Positions 32,690 through 40,929 are shown, counted from the stretch's first letter. The stretch: 64,000 bases of DNA from an uncultured Oscillibacter sp. (GCA_910585385.1 CAJUDV010000003.1:16935-80934); one strand, 5' to 3'. A program made the numbers and translations. Notes: generated by a model not told the origin, from the sequence alone.

Positions 32690-32703
32690 CAAAGAGAGAG
32701 GCG

Positions 32704-32802
32704 TCACTTGCGGTTTTCCTTCTGGTTGCGCTTCTGCTCCTGGTTCTGCTGATTCTGCTGGTTCTGACGGTTCTGCTCCTGATTCTGATTGTTCTGAGAC
32801 AT
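32704..32802 (-). CDS. 32-residue Asn/Gln-rich mini-protein
   Basis: A short frame preceded by a near-perfect Shine-Dalgarno (AAAGGAGGTG, eight bases before ATG) encodes MSQNNQNQEQ followed by more N/Q and ending in basic residues (QKRNQKENRK). Sixteen or more of 32 residues are Asn or Gln, with no Cys, aromatic or hydrophobic residue. It has its own terminator, and a possible forespore-type promoter lies upstream. Similar tiny N/Q-rich proteins are seen in clostridia; a spore or stress role is only a guess. Confidence 0.7.
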   Translation of the reverse strand: MSQNNQNQEQNRQNQQNQQNQEQKRNQKENRK

Positions 32803-32882
32803 GAGGGGACACCTCCTTTCGAGATTCTGCAATTCGGCTGCGGGCCAAGGCGGAACGCGCCGCCTCCTCCCGTACAGGCGTT

Positions 32883-32910
32883 ATTTTTGCCGGAATGCCG
32901 AAAAATATTC
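32883..32910 (-). promoter_or_regulatory. Possible sigma-F/G-like promoter of the mini-gene
   Basis: On the minus strand GAATA (32906-32910) and GGCAAAAAT (32883-32891) lie 14 bases apart. The second box fits the forespore sigma-F -10 pattern GGnrAnAnT; the -35 fits less well. Assignment is tentative. Confidence 0.25.
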
Positions 32911-32928
32911 AGCAGTGGAAAAAATTTG

Positions 32929-32957
32929 TTGACAAACCGGCGGAGCGCTGATATACT
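32929..32957 (+). promoter_or_regulatory. Promoter of infC-rpmI-rplT
   Basis: A perfect TTGACA (32929-32934) and TATACT (32952-32957) are 17 bases apart, giving a leader of about 155 bases before infC. Confidence 0.92.
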
Positions 32958-32964
32958 AATCAAG

Positions 32965-33091
32965 CAAAACAAAGAAGGCGACGCATCCGCCTCACCTCCA
33001 GCTGAATGGGCAAAGAGGTCAACAACGTTGTAATCAGACTGCCGCAAGGCGGTTTGTTGTTGTGCGGATGCCGGTTTGGTATCCGCGTTTT
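32965..33091 (+). promoter_or_regulatory. infC-rpmI-rplT leader attenuator (L20-leader type)
   Basis: The leader holds two competing structures. GCATCCGC (32983-32990) can pair over a long distance with GCGGATGC (33064-33071). Alternatively GCGGATGCC (33064-33072) pairs with GGTATCCGC (33078-33086) and is followed by GTTTTG, a terminator. In Bacillus the same operon is attenuated by L20 binding to its leader. The match in position and design supports that mechanism; sequence identity to that family is not tested. Confidence 0.82.
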
Positions 33092-33120
33092 GTGATTTTA
33101 GGAACGGAGGTGTTTCGGCC

Positions 33121-33639
33121 ATTAGTAAGCAAGTGCATGAACTGAATGAAGCCATCAATGACAGGGAGGTCCGCCTGATCGGTTCCCAGGGGGAGCAGCT
33201 GGGCATCATGCCCTCCGCGGAGGCGCTGCGGATTGCTGACGAACAGGGGCTGGACCTGGTCAAGATCTCGCCCCAGGCCACTCCGCCTGTGTGCAAGCTG
33301 ATGAACTACGGAAAGTTTCGGTTTGAGCAGAGCAAGCGGGAAAAAGAGGCCAGAAAGAACCAGCATGTGGTGGAGATCAAGGAGATCCGGATGTCCCCGG
33401 GCATCGACATTGGTGATTTCAACACAAAGCTCAAAAACGCGCAGAAGTTCATCGCCGACGGCAATCGCGTCAAGGTCTCCGTCCGTTTCCGCGGCCGGGA
33501 GATGGCCCACACCAGTATTGGCCGTGACCTGCTGGAGCGGTTTGCCGAGCAGTGTGCCGAGACAGCCAATCTGGACAAGGCCCCCAAGCTGGAGGGCAGG
33601 ATGATGTCTATCTTCCTCTCTCCGAAGGGCGGCAAGTAA
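33121..33639 (+). CDS. infC: Translation initiation factor IF-3, AUU start
   Basis: A 172-residue IF-3, which binds the 30S subunit and enforces start-codon fidelity. The N-terminal domain (VHELNEAINDREVRLIG) and C-terminal domain (KEIRMSPGIDIGDFNTKLKNA) are intact. The start is almost certainly the ATT at 33121, nine bases after GGAGGT (33106-33111); the upstream GTG at 33076 has no such site and lies in the attenuator. AUU starts on infC are known from E. coli and Bacillus and allow IF-3 to repress itself. First gene of infC-rpmI-rplT. Confidence 0.96.
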   Translation: MSKQVHELNEAINDREVRLIGSQGEQLGIMPSAEALRIADEQGLDLVKISPQATPPVCKLMNYGKFRFEQSKREKEARKNQHVVEIKEIRMSPGIDIGDFNTKLKNAQKFIADGNRVKVSVRFRGREMAHTSIGRDLLERFAEQCAETANLDKAPKLEGRMMSIFLSPKGGK

Positions 33640-33676
33640 GCAAGGATTTTCAAATGAACGGAAGGAGCAATTTACT

Positions 33677-33874
33677 ATGCCTAAGCTGAAGACCCATAGC
33701 GGTGCCAAGAAGAGATTTAACCTGACCAAAACCGGCAAGGTGAAGCGCGCCAAGGCTTTTAAGAGCCACATCCTGACCAAAAAGGACACCAAGCGCACCC
33801 GCCGTCTGCGGGCGGGCGGCTACGCGGACGCCACCAATGTGGACGCTGTGCGCAAGATGATCCCCTATAAGTAA
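33677..33874 (+). CDS. rpmI: 50S ribosomal protein L35
   Basis: A 65-residue L35 with the usual MPKLKTHSGAKKRFNLTKTGKVKRAKA start and Lys/Arg-rich composition. It is a large-subunit protein and lies between infC and rplT as in nearly all bacteria, 37 bases after infC and 27 before rplT. GGAAGGAG-type ribosome-binding sequence precedes the ATG. Confidence 0.98.
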   Translation: MPKLKTHSGAKKRFNLTKTGKVKRAKAFKSHILTKKDTKRTRRLRAGGYADATNVDAVRKMIPYK

Positions 33875-33901
33875 GCTGTATAGAATAGGAGGCTTTTTAC
33901 A

Positions 33902-34258
33902 ATGGCTAGAATCAAAGGCGCGATGATGACGCGCAAGAGAAGAAATAAGGTTATGAAGATGGCGAAGGGCTACTGGGGCTCTAAATCCAAGCACTTCCGC
34001 GTGGCAAACCAGGCGGTTATGAAGTCCCTGACCTACGCCTATACTGGCCGCCGGCTGAAGAAGCGGGATTTCCGCTCCCTGTGGATCACCCGTATCTCCG
34101 CCGCCTGCAAGCTCAACGGCATGAATTACTCCACCTTCATGCATGGTTTGAAGGCCGCTGGTATTGAGATCAACCGCAAGATGCTTTCCGAGATTGCCAT
34201 TAGCGACGCCGCCGCATTTACCCAGCTGACTGAGATCGCCAAGAAGGCGGTCGCCTGA
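33902..34258 (+). CDS. rplT: 50S ribosomal protein L20
   Basis: A 118-residue L20, an early-assembling 23S rRNA-binding protein and the probable feedback regulator of this operon through the leader. It starts MARIKGAMMTRKRRNKVMK and contains FRSLWITRISAACKLNGMNYS, all typical. It is preceded by AGGAGG. No strong terminator follows; a new promoter for rpmB lies within the next 70 bases. Confidence 0.98.
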   Translation: MARIKGAMMTRKRRNKVMKMAKGYWGSKSKHFRVANQAVMKSLTYAYTGRRLKKRDFRSLWITRISAACKLNGMNYSTFMHGLKAAGIEINRKMLSEIAISDAAAFTQLTEIAKKAVA

Positions 34259-34297
34259 TTCACTGGAGAGGGCAGGGGAAATTGCTGAAAATTTTTC

Positions 34298-34326
34298 TTG
34301 CATTTTGTAACTATTTCTGATATTAT
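34298..34326 (+). promoter_or_regulatory. Promoter of rpmB
   Basis: TTGCAT (34298-34303) and TATTAT (34321-34326) are 17 bases apart; a perfect TATAAT also starts at 34324 with a 20-base spacing. Confidence 0.78.
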
Positions 34327-34360
34327 AATAAAAGTGCGCAATAGCAAGGAGGTGCAAAAG

Positions 34361-34549
34361 ATGGCAAAGTGCGAGTTTTGCGATAAGGGCGTGAATTTCG
34401 GCATTCAGGTCTCTCACTCTCACCGGCGTTCCAATCGTCCCTGGAAGCCCAATGTGAAGCGTGTGAAGGCGATTGTCAACGGTACGCCCCGCCATGTGTA
34501 TGTTTGTACCCGGTGCATGCGTTCCGGTAAGGTCACCAGAGCGGTTTGA
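34361..34549 (+). CDS. rpmB: 50S ribosomal protein L28
   Basis: A 62-residue L28 of the zinc-binding type: two CxxC pairs are present, CEFC at residues 4-7 and CTRC near 52-55. The core GIQVSHSHRRSNRPWKPNVKRV is typical. Start at 34361 follows AAGGAGGT; the frame upstream includes the promoter. Monocistronic with a strong terminator. Confidence 0.96.
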   Translation: MAKCEFCDKGVNFGIQVSHSHRRSNRPWKPNVKRVKAIVNGTPRHVYVCTRCMRSGKVTRAV

Positions 34550-34560
34550 CATGTACAAAC

Positions 34561-34590
34561 AAAATCCCGGACATCTGTCCGGGATTTTTT
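34561..34590 (+). terminator. Terminator after rpmB
   Basis: A 13-bp stem (34561-34573 with 34576-34588), stretching from A residues into a T run. Confidence 0.92.
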
Positions 34591-34605
34591 CTATAATATA
34601 AGAAG

Positions 34606-34640
34606 AGCGGAGCAGGAGGAGTTCCTGCTCCGCTTTTTTA
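34606..34640. terminator. Second hairpin, end of the der-plsY-gpsA operon
   Basis: A perfect 12-bp stem AGCGGAGCAGGA (34606-34617) with TCCTGCTCCGCT (34623-34634) is followed by T residues on the plus strand. It lies just past the gpsA stop and may also stop that minus-strand transcript, though its T tract on that strand is weak. Confidence 0.65.
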
Positions 34641-34641
34641 C

Positions 34642-35646
34642 TTACATCCAGGTTCGCTCCAGCAGTTCGTCCTTTTTGGCACGGCCCATCAGCTCACCCA
34701 CCACATCCGGGGCCTGTTTACCGTGGTACAGCACCTCGTAGGCGCAGCGGCAGATGGGCATCTCCACCTGCTCCTTCTCCGCCAGCTGATAGACGCTCTC
34801 GGCGGCGTAGTAGCCCTCCACTACGGCGCCCACCTCCTCCATGGCCGCCTGAACGGTTTTACCCTGACCAATGAGAATGCCCGCCCGGTAGTTCCGGGAG
34901 TGAAGAGAGGTGCAGGTGACGATCAGGTCCCCCATGCCGGCGAGGCCGCCGAAGGTCCGCCGTGTACCGCCCAGCTGTTCGCCCAAGCGGGTGAGCTCCG
35001 CCATGGCCCGGGTCATCAGGAGAGCCTTGGTGTTGTCTTGAAGCCCCAGTCCGGTGCAGATGCCGCAGGAGAGGGCCACGACGTTTTTCAGGGCCGCCGC
35101 CAGTTCTACGCCGATGATGTCATAGCTGGTGTAGACCCGGAAATAGTCGTTCATAAAGGCGTCCTGGACAAATCGGGCCACAGCCCGGTCAGGGCAGGCG
35201 GAGACGCAGCCTGTGGGAAGTTTGCGTCCCACCTCCTCCGCGTGGGAGGGACCGGAGAGGGCAGCAACCTTGTAGACATTCCCTGTGGCCTCCTGAAGAA
35301 CCTGGCTCATCCGCAGTCCGGTCTCCCGCTCAATGCCCTTGGAGACGGTCACGAGAACGGTCTCAGGCCGCAGGTATGGACGGACTTTTTTCCCTGTGGT
35401 CCGAACAGCGAAGGAGGGAGCGGCGCTGACCACCATGTCCGCGCCGGTGAGGCAATTGAGATCTCCGGTGATGTGGAGGGTCTCCGGCAGAAGGACGCCT
35501 TTCAGCAGGGGGTTCTCCCGGGTTTTTGTCATCTGGGCCGCCTTCTCCGGGGTGTGGGACCAGAGGGTTACGTCGTGCCCGTTGTCGTGCAGAACCAATG
35601 CCAGAGCCGTGCCCCAGCCGCCGGTACCTAAAACCACTGTCTTCAT
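34642..35646 (-). CDS. gpsA: Glycerol-3-phosphate dehydrogenase [NAD(P)+]
   Basis: A 334-residue enzyme reducing dihydroxyacetone phosphate to sn-glycerol-3-phosphate for phospholipids. The Rossmann motif is VLGTGGWGTALALVL at the N-terminus. The catalytic lysine lies in AALKNVVALSCGICTGLGLQDNTKALLMTRAMAE. Full length. It overlaps the end of plsY by four bases, which encodes the next enzyme of the same pathway, so the two are probably made together. Confidence 0.97.
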   Translation of the reverse strand: MKTVVLGTGGWGTALALVLHDNGHDVTLWSHTPEKAAQMTKTRENPLLKGVLLPETLHITGDLNCLTGADMVVSAAPSFAVRTTGKKVRPYLRPETVLVTVSKGIERETGLRMSQVLQEATGNVYKVAALSGPSHAEEVGRKLPTGCVSACPDRAVARFVQDAFMNDYFRVYTSYDIIGVELAAALKNVVALSCGICTGLGLQDNTKALLMTRAMAELTRLGEQLGGTRRTFGGLAGMGDLIVTCTSLHSRNYRAGILIGQGKTVQAAMEEVGAVVEGYYAAESVYQLAEKEQVEMPICRCAYEVLYHGKQAPDVVGELMGRAKKDELLERTWM

Positions 35647-36326
35647 GATCCGCCCTCCTTTTTATGGTGAAAGCTGAATTTGCTCTCTGTGCCGTTTAAA
35701 AGCCGTTTCAGGTTCCCTCGGTGCTGCCAGACCACAAGCCCTCCGCAGAGAAAACCCAGGACCACAATCACCGGCTCGGGGTAGAACACCCAGGTGGCGA
35801 AAGGAAAACTGGCCCCGGCCCACAAAGAGCCCAGGGAGACGTACCGGGTGAGGACAGTCAGCAGCAAAAACCCGCCCCAGACCACCAAGGCAATGCGCCA
35901 GTCGATCATAATGGCGATGGTGCCGCCGGAGAGGATGCCCTTGCCGCCCTTGAATTTGAACATACAGGGGAACATATGACCCAGGAGGCAGAAGAGGCCC
36001 GCCCAGTATTTGCCGAACAGCACGCCGTCTATATGATGGCCGAACAGTACCAGGCCGCCCCCGGGAAGCCACCCAAAGACCCAGACACCAAGCAGGAGGG
36101 CAAAAACTGCCTTGAGAACATCTGTCAAAATTACCAGTGCCGTCAGCGGGCCGCCGAAAGTGCGGTAGAAGTTGGTGAGCCCCGCGTTGCCGCTGCCGTG
36201 GTTCCGTACATCGTCCCGCAGGATATACTTGGAGACAATGACAGCGCCGTTGAAGCAGCCCAGCAGATAAGCGGCCAATGCTGAACCGCCGTACATCACC
36301 AGAATCAGAAGCCACCAGTTTTCCAT
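35643..36326 (-). CDS. plsY: Acyl-phosphate:glycerol-3-phosphate acyltransferase
   Basis: A 227-residue membrane acyltransferase that makes lysophosphatidic acid from acyl-phosphate. The three PlsY motifs are visible: VRNHGSGNAGLTNFYR, FKFKGGKG and the C-terminal HRGNLKRLLNGTE. It is somewhat longer than the usual 190-210 residues because of extra sequence between helices. The start at 36326 follows AAGGAGG; it lies four bases after der. Confidence 0.95.
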   Translation of the reverse strand: MENWWLLILVMYGGSALAAYLLGCFNGAVIVSKYILRDDVRNHGSGNAGLTNFYRTFGGPLTALVILTDVLKAVFALLLGVWVFGWLPGGGLVLFGHHIDGVLFGKYWAGLFCLLGHMFPCMFKFKGGKGILSGGTIAIMIDWRIALVVWGGFLLLTVLTRYVSLGSLWAGASFPFATWVFYPEPVIVVLGFLCGGLVVWQHRGNLKRLLNGTESKFSFHHKKEGGS

Positions 36327-36330
36327 GCAA

Positions 36331-37656
36331 TTACTCCTCCTTCTCGCCCCGCTGACGGACGGAGAGGATGACAGGCGTCCCCTCCAGACCAAAGGTATTT
36401 CGGATGCAGTTCTCCAGATACCGCTGGTAGGAGAAGTGGAAGAGCCGGGTGTCGTTGCAGAAGACCACGAAGTGGGGCGGCTTCACGCCTACCTGGGTCA
36501 TATAGTAGATCTTCAGCCGCCGGCCCTTGTCGGTGGGGGGCTGGACCCGGGTCTGGGCGTCCGCCAGGACGTTATTCAGCATTCCTGTGGTGATACGGGT
36601 GGCGGCCTGGTTGGAGACGTAGTCGATGAGTTCGAAGAGCCGGTCCACCCGCTGTCCGGTTTTGGCGGAGATGAAGAGGATGGGGGCGTAGGCCATAAAG
36701 CTGAGGCCCTGACGGACCTCCTCCCGCATCCGGTCCATGGTTTTGCCGTCCTTTTCAATGAGGTCCCATTTGTTCACCACGATGATGCTGGCCTTGCCCG
36801 CCTCGTGAGCAAGACCGGCCACCTTGGTGTCCTGCTCCGTAACGCCCTCGGTGGCGTCGATGAGAATCAGGCATACATCTGCCCGCTCAATGGCCATGGT
36901 GGCCCGGAGGACGCTGTACTTCTCAATGTCCTCCGACACCTTGGACCGCCGCCGGATACCGGCGGTGTCAATGAAGACAAAGCTGCCCTTGTCGTTTTCA
37001 AAACGGGAGTCGATGGCGTCCCGGGTGGTGCCGGCCACGTCGGAGACGATGACCCGCTCCTCGCCAAGAATCCGGTTTACCAGGGAGGACTTGCCGGCGT
37101 TGGGTTTGCCGATGACCGCCACGTGAATGGCGTCATCTTCCTCCTTCTCGTCCTCCACAGGGGGGAAGTAGGTCACACAGGCGTCCAGCAAATCGCCGGT
37201 GCCGTGGCCGTGGACGGCGGAGACGGCGATGGGGTCTCCCAGACCCAGGTTGTAGAACTCGTAGAAATCCGGGTCCGGCGTGCCGGTGGAGTCCATCTTG
37301 TTCACCGCCAGCACGATGGGCTTGCCGCTGCGCAGCAGCATATTTGCCACCTCATGGTCAGAGGAGGTGAGTCCTGTGCGGACGTCCGTCAAGAAAATGA
37401 TGACCGTGGCGGTCTCAATGGCGGTCTGGGCCTGCTCCCGCATGAACTCCAGGATCAGGTTGTCGGTGCGGGGCTCAATGCCGCCGGTATCGATGAGGGT
37501 GAACTGCCGCCCATTCCAGTCGGTCTCTCCGTAGATGCGGTCCCGGGTGACGCCGGGGGTGTCCTCCACGATGGAGACCCGCCGTCCCACCAGTTTGTTG
37601 AACAGCTGGGATTTGCCCACATTGGGCCGCCCCACAATGGCGACGATGGGTTTCAT
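36331..37656 (-). CDS. der: Ribosome biogenesis GTPase Der (EngA)
   Basis: A 441-residue double-GTPase needed for 50S assembly. The first G domain has GRPNVGKS at 9-16 and DTPGVTRD, and the second has GKPNAGKS, DVAGTTRDAID and NKWD. The C-terminal KH-like domain contains KIYYMTQVGVKPPHFVVFCND. Intact and of usual length. It begins the der-plsY-gpsA operon, a common Firmicutes order. Confidence 0.98.
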   Translation of the reverse strand: MKPIVAIVGRPNVGKSQLFNKLVGRRVSIVEDTPGVTRDRIYGETDWNGRQFTLIDTGGIEPRTDNLILEFMREQAQTAIETATVIIFLTDVRTGLTSSDHEVANMLLRSGKPIVLAVNKMDSTGTPDPDFYEFYNLGLGDPIAVSAVHGHGTGDLLDACVTYFPPVEDEKEEDDAIHVAVIGKPNAGKSSLVNRILGEERVIVSDVAGTTRDAIDSRFENDKGSFVFIDTAGIRRRSKVSEDIEKYSVLRATMAIERADVCLILIDATEGVTEQDTKVAGLAHEAGKASIIVVNKWDLIEKDGKTMDRMREEVRQGLSFMAYAPILFISAKTGQRVDRLFELIDYVSNQAATRITTGMLNNVLADAQTRVQPPTDKGRRLKIYYMTQVGVKPPHFVVFCNDTRLFHFSYQRYLENCIRNTFGLEGTPVILSVRQRGEKEE

Positions 37657-37702
37657 AGGCCCTCACTTCCTTTCTGATGTGAAAATAATCTTTGATATGG
37701 AT

Positions 37703-37731
37703 ATTATACCCGTCCGGAGACAGGATAGCAA
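37703..37731 (-). promoter_or_regulatory. Promoter of der-plsY-gpsA
   Basis: On the minus strand TTGCTA (37726-37731) and a perfect TATAAT (37703-37708) are 17 bases apart. Confidence 0.88.
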
Positions 37732-37734
37732 GAC

Positions 37735-37768
37735 AAAAAGCAAGGAGGGAAGAGCAATCTTCCCTCCT
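37735..37768 (-). terminator. Terminator after rpmF
   Basis: A perfect 11-bp stem (37743-37753 with 37758-37768, loop GCAA) is followed on the minus strand by a run of five T residues. Confidence 0.82.
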
Positions 37769-37788
37769 AAGCAAGCGTAGAAAATCCC

Positions 37789-37983
37789 TTATTTCGCGAC
37801 CACGGACTTGACGACCTTGACCTCGCGGCCATTGTACGTACCGCACTCCTGACACATTCTGTGAGGCAGGTGCTGCGCACCGCATTTCGGGCAAACAACG
37901 AGAGCGGGGGACGTCAGCTTCCAGGTGGAGCTGCGGCGTTTGTCGCGTCTTGCTTTGGATACTTTTCTCTTGGGTACTGCCAT
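37789..37983 (-). CDS. rpmF: 50S ribosomal protein L32
   Basis: A 64-residue L32 starting MAVPKRKVSKARRDKRRSS, with zinc-binding CPKC and CQEC pairs. Start at 37983 follows AAGGAGGTG. It follows the DUF177 gene by 58 bases, an arrangement conserved across bacteria. Both are under one promoter upstream. Confidence 0.97.
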   Translation of the reverse strand: MAVPKRKVSKARRDKRRSSTWKLTSPALVVCPKCGAQHLPHRMCQECGTYNGREVKVVKSVVAK

Positions 37984-38041
37984 TGTGACACCTCCTTGAT
38001 CGTTCAAAGGCGCAGGCGGGGCCTGTCCTTATCTCATTTCT

Positions 38042-38539
38042 CTATTTGTTCTCCAAAAGCTTGGCAAGGGCTGCCAGCCGCGGATCAATCTCCTTTTTAC
38101 AGGAGCAGGGGCCGAGGTTCAGGTCGGCGCCGCAGCGAGAGCACAGTCCTCTGCAATCTTCAGAACACAGAACTTTGGTGTTCATCCCCAGGATGAACGC
38201 AACACGGGCCAGATCTCCGAGATCCACCTTGCCGTTCTCCAGCAGTTCGATCTCGTCGTTCTCCCCGTTTTCCAGGGACTCCGCCAGCATACAGTGGTAG
38301 GGGACTTCCTTTTCCAGAGCAAACTCCCTGCCGCACCGGTCGCATACGGCATCCAGCGTGGTCACAGCCGTCAGATCCAGATGAAGCACGTCGGCGGCGT
38401 TCCGCACCGTGCCGGACACGGCGACGGGGCGGGAAACCGGATAGCGGCCGGAGAATTCCAGATCGGAGAGATCCAGGGTGAATTGGAAATCCAGATATTT
38501 TCCCGGTGTATGCAGAATTGGTTTTACATCTAAAAGCAT
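38042..38539 (-). CDS. YceD/DUF177 family protein
   Basis: A 165-residue DUF177 (YceD) protein. Four cysteines arranged as CDRC and CSRC with CSED/GPCSC suggest a zinc site, as is typical of Firmicutes members. In plants and E. coli family members affect 23S rRNA accumulation. It precedes rpmF, which fits a ribosome-related role. Confidence 0.92.
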   Translation of the reverse strand: MLLDVKPILHTPGKYLDFQFTLDLSDLEFSGRYPVSRPVAVSGTVRNAADVLHLDLTAVTTLDAVCDRCGREFALEKEVPYHCMLAESLENGENDEIELLENGKVDLGDLARVAFILGMNTKVLCSEDCRGLCSRCGADLNLGPCSCKKEIDPRLAALAKLLENK

Positions 38540-38566
38540 AAGCTACCTCGCAATGATACAACTAGT

Positions 38567-38595
38567 ATTATAATGGATAGAAGCCCTCTTGTCAA
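38567..38595 (-). promoter_or_regulatory. Promoter of DUF177-rpmF
   Basis: On the minus strand both boxes are perfect: TTGACA (38590-38595) and TATAAT (38567-38572), 17 bases apart. Confidence 0.95.
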
Positions 38596-38709
38596 ACAAT
38601 TTTTCAAAATAATTTCCAAAATATGAGCCTTTTTCGTCAGAGGACGGCAGGGGAGGCGAAGTCCGGGGATAGATTTTGCAGGATGCGGAAAAAGTCCTGC
38701 AAAAATAGG

Positions 38710-38737
38710 TTGAATCCCTTTGAATTTGTGGTACAAT
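38710..38737 (+). promoter_or_regulatory. Promoter of the rpiR-baiN-cmk operon
   Basis: TTGAAT (38710-38715) and TACAAT (38732-38737) are 16 bases apart. Confidence 0.6.
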
Positions 38738-38822
38738 ATGATAGGTCGCAGTTCTGCCATTCGGGTGTTCCGGAATAGCGGACTGCCCGATATTTCGTCT
38801 GATGCAGGGCGGAGGCACGGCT

Positions 38823-39689
38823 GTGGCAAAGAACATTTTACATATTATTGAGACCAATATGGCGACTTTTTCCAAGGGACAAAAGAGAATTGCCAACTAT
38901 ATTCTGGAAAATTACGATAAGGCGGCCTTTTTAACCGCCAGCAAGCTGGGTAAGCTGGCGGAGGTCAGCGAGTCCACGGTGGTGCGCTTCGCGTCGGAAC
39001 TGGGATATGACGGCTACCCCAGCATGCAGCGGGCCTTGCAGGAGATGATTCGGAGCCGCTTGACCTCTACCCAGCGCATTCAGGCGGCCGGGGACCTGTT
39101 TGACCGGCGGTCCATTCTGCCGGCGGTGGTGCAGTCGGACATTGAGAAGCTTCGGCTGATGGCCAGCGAGGCCAACCAGAGCGAGTTTGACCGGGTGGTG
39201 GATCAGCTTTTGAGCTGCCGCCACATCTATATCCTGGGGGTCCGTTCCTCTTCTTTTGTGGCGGGATATTTGAATTTTTACATGCACCTGCTGACGGAGA
39301 ACGTGACGCTGGTGCAGTCCAACGCCGCCGGGGAGATTTTTGAGCAGCTGCTGCGCATTGGGCCGGAGGACGTAATGGTGGCCATCAGCTTTCCACGGTA
39401 CTCCAGAGTGACGCTGAACACGGTGAAATTTGCCCAGGACCGGGGAACATCCATCATTGCCATCACGGATAACGAGCTGTCCCCGGTGTACCAAATGGCG
39501 GACGCGGCGCTGCTGGCCCCCTGCGAGATGATCTCTTTTGTGGACTCCATGGTGGCGCCGCTGTCCTTGATTAACGCGCTGCTGATCGCCATCGGCGTCC
39601 GGCTGGGGACCGATGCGGCAAAGACCTTCGCGGAGCTGGAGGACATCTGGAACGCCTACGGCGTGTTTGGGAAAACAGACGATGAGTAA
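38823..39689 (+). CDS. RpiR/MurR-family regulator (HTH-SIS)
   Basis: A 288-residue regulator. The N-terminal RpiR-type HTH (about 1-77; FSKGQKRIANYILEN and VSESTVVRFASELGYDGYPSMQ) is followed by a SIS domain (about 120-250; LGVRSSSFVAGYL, AISFPRYSRVTL) that binds a phosphosugar. Such proteins often control amino-sugar or MurNAc metabolism. I chose the GTG at 38823, seven bases after GGAGG; an ATG at 38802 has none. Its end overlaps the start of the next gene by eight bases, and no sugar gene is adjacent. Confidence 0.9.
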   Translation: MAKNILHIIETNMATFSKGQKRIANYILENYDKAAFLTASKLGKLAEVSESTVVRFASELGYDGYPSMQRALQEMIRSRLTSTQRIQAAGDLFDRRSILPAVVQSDIEKLRLMASEANQSEFDRVVDQLLSCRHIYILGVRSSSFVAGYLNFYMHLLTENVTLVQSNAAGEIFEQLLRIGPEDVMVAISFPRYSRVTLNTVKFAQDRGTSIIAITDNELSPVYQMADAALLAPCEMISFVDSMVAPLSLINALLIAIGVRLGTDAAKTFAELEDIWNAYGVFGKTDDE

Positions 39690-40914
39690 AAAAATTGTGG
39701 TGGTAGGCGGCGGCGCGGCAGGGATGATGGCGGCTATCTCCGCCGCGGAGCGTGGCGGAGACGTGACATTGCTGGAGCCCAACGAGCGGCTGGGAAAGAA
39801 GCTCAACATCACCGGGAAGGGCCGCTGCAACGTGACCAGCAACGCCGGCGCGGAGGAGCTGCTGGCCAATGTTCCCAGGAATGGGAAATTCCTTTACAGC
39901 GTTTTTTCGCGCTTTAACGGGCGGGACGCCATGGCGTTTTTTGAGACCTTGGGCGTGCCGCTGAAAACCGAGCGCGGAAACCGGGTTTTTCCGGTCAGCG
40001 ACCGGGCCTTCGACGTCAGCGCCGCCCTGGAGCGGCGGCTGAAAGCGCTGGGGGTATCCCTGGTCCGGGACCGGGCCTTGGCGCTGGAGACTGCGGACGG
40101 CGCGGTTCAGGCCGCGGCTGGTGAGCGCCGCCGTTATCCGGCTGAGGCGGTGATTCTGGCCACGGGAGGCGTGTCTTATCCCGCCACCGGTTCAACGGGA
40201 GAGGGCCACCGCATGGCCGCGGAGGCGGGACATACGGTGACGCCTCTGCATGGCTCCTTAGTCCCCCTGCGGGATTTCGGCGTAGGGCGGGAATTGCAGG
40301 GACTGAGTCTGCGGAATGTGGGATTGACGGTTTTTGAGAACAACAAGAAGCTCTACACAGATTTTGGTGAGATGGTATTTACCCACTTCGGCGTCAGCGG
40401 GCCCTTGATTTTATCGGCCTCTGCCCACATGCGGCGCTTTGGGGAGAGAGCCTATCGCCTGGAGATTGACTTGAAGCCTGCTCTGGATGAACAGACGTTG
40501 GACCGGCGGCTCCTGGCGGATTTTGAGAAATACGCCAATCATGATTTCTGCAACGCCCTGGATGATCTGCTGCCCCAAAAGCTGATCCCAATGGTAATCC
40601 GAATCTCTGAGATTGAGCCGCGCCGGAAGGTGCATGATATTACCCGGGAGCAGCGCCGGGGCTTATTGACGATTTTAAAGCATTTTCCCGTGGTGATCGC
40701 CGGACCATGTCCTGTGACCGACGCCATTGTTACCTCCGGCGGCGTCAAAGTGGGAGAGATCAATCCGAATACCATGGAATCAAAGCTTGTAAAGGGATTG
40801 TACTTTGCTGGAGAGGTGATTGATGTGGATGCCTATACCGGCGGGTTCAATTTGCAGATCGCCTGGGCCACAGGCCGTGCCGCTGGCTTTGCCGCGGCGA
40901 AGCGCGATGAATGA
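39682..40914 (+). CDS. BaiN/HI0933-family FAD-dependent oxidoreductase
   Basis: A 410-residue flavoprotein of the HI0933/YhiN (BaiN) family. The dinucleotide-binding motif GGGAAGMMAAISAAE is at the N-terminus and the family motif NITGKGRCNVTSN follows; TGGVSYPATGSTGEGH and the FAD-closing VDAYTGGFNLQIAWATGRAAG are present. The function is unsettled; one member was implicated in bile-acid metabolism in Clostridium scindens, but most are of unknown role. It stands upstream of cmk, a frequent Firmicutes neighbour. Confidence 0.92.
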   Translation: MSKKIVVVGGGAAGMMAAISAAERGGDVTLLEPNERLGKKLNITGKGRCNVTSNAGAEELLANVPRNGKFLYSVFSRFNGRDAMAFFETLGVPLKTERGNRVFPVSDRAFDVSAALERRLKALGVSLVRDRALALETADGAVQAAAGERRRYPAEAVILATGGVSYPATGSTGEGHRMAAEAGHTVTPLHGSLVPLRDFGVGRELQGLSLRNVGLTVFENNKKLYTDFGEMVFTHFGVSGPLILSASAHMRRFGERAYRLEIDLKPALDEQTLDRRLLADFEKYANHDFCNALDDLLPQKLIPMVIRISEIEPRRKVHDITREQRRGLLTILKHFPVVIAGPCPVTDAIVTSGGVKVGEINPNTMESKLVKGLYFAGEVIDVDAYTGGFNLQIAWATGRAAGFAAAKRDE

Positions 40915-40929
40915 CAGGAGGAAAGAGAG

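Noticed and set aside
32493..32804. 103-codon plus-strand frame
   Set aside because: It runs through two terminators and opposite the Asn/Gln-rich mini-gene; composition is not protein-like.
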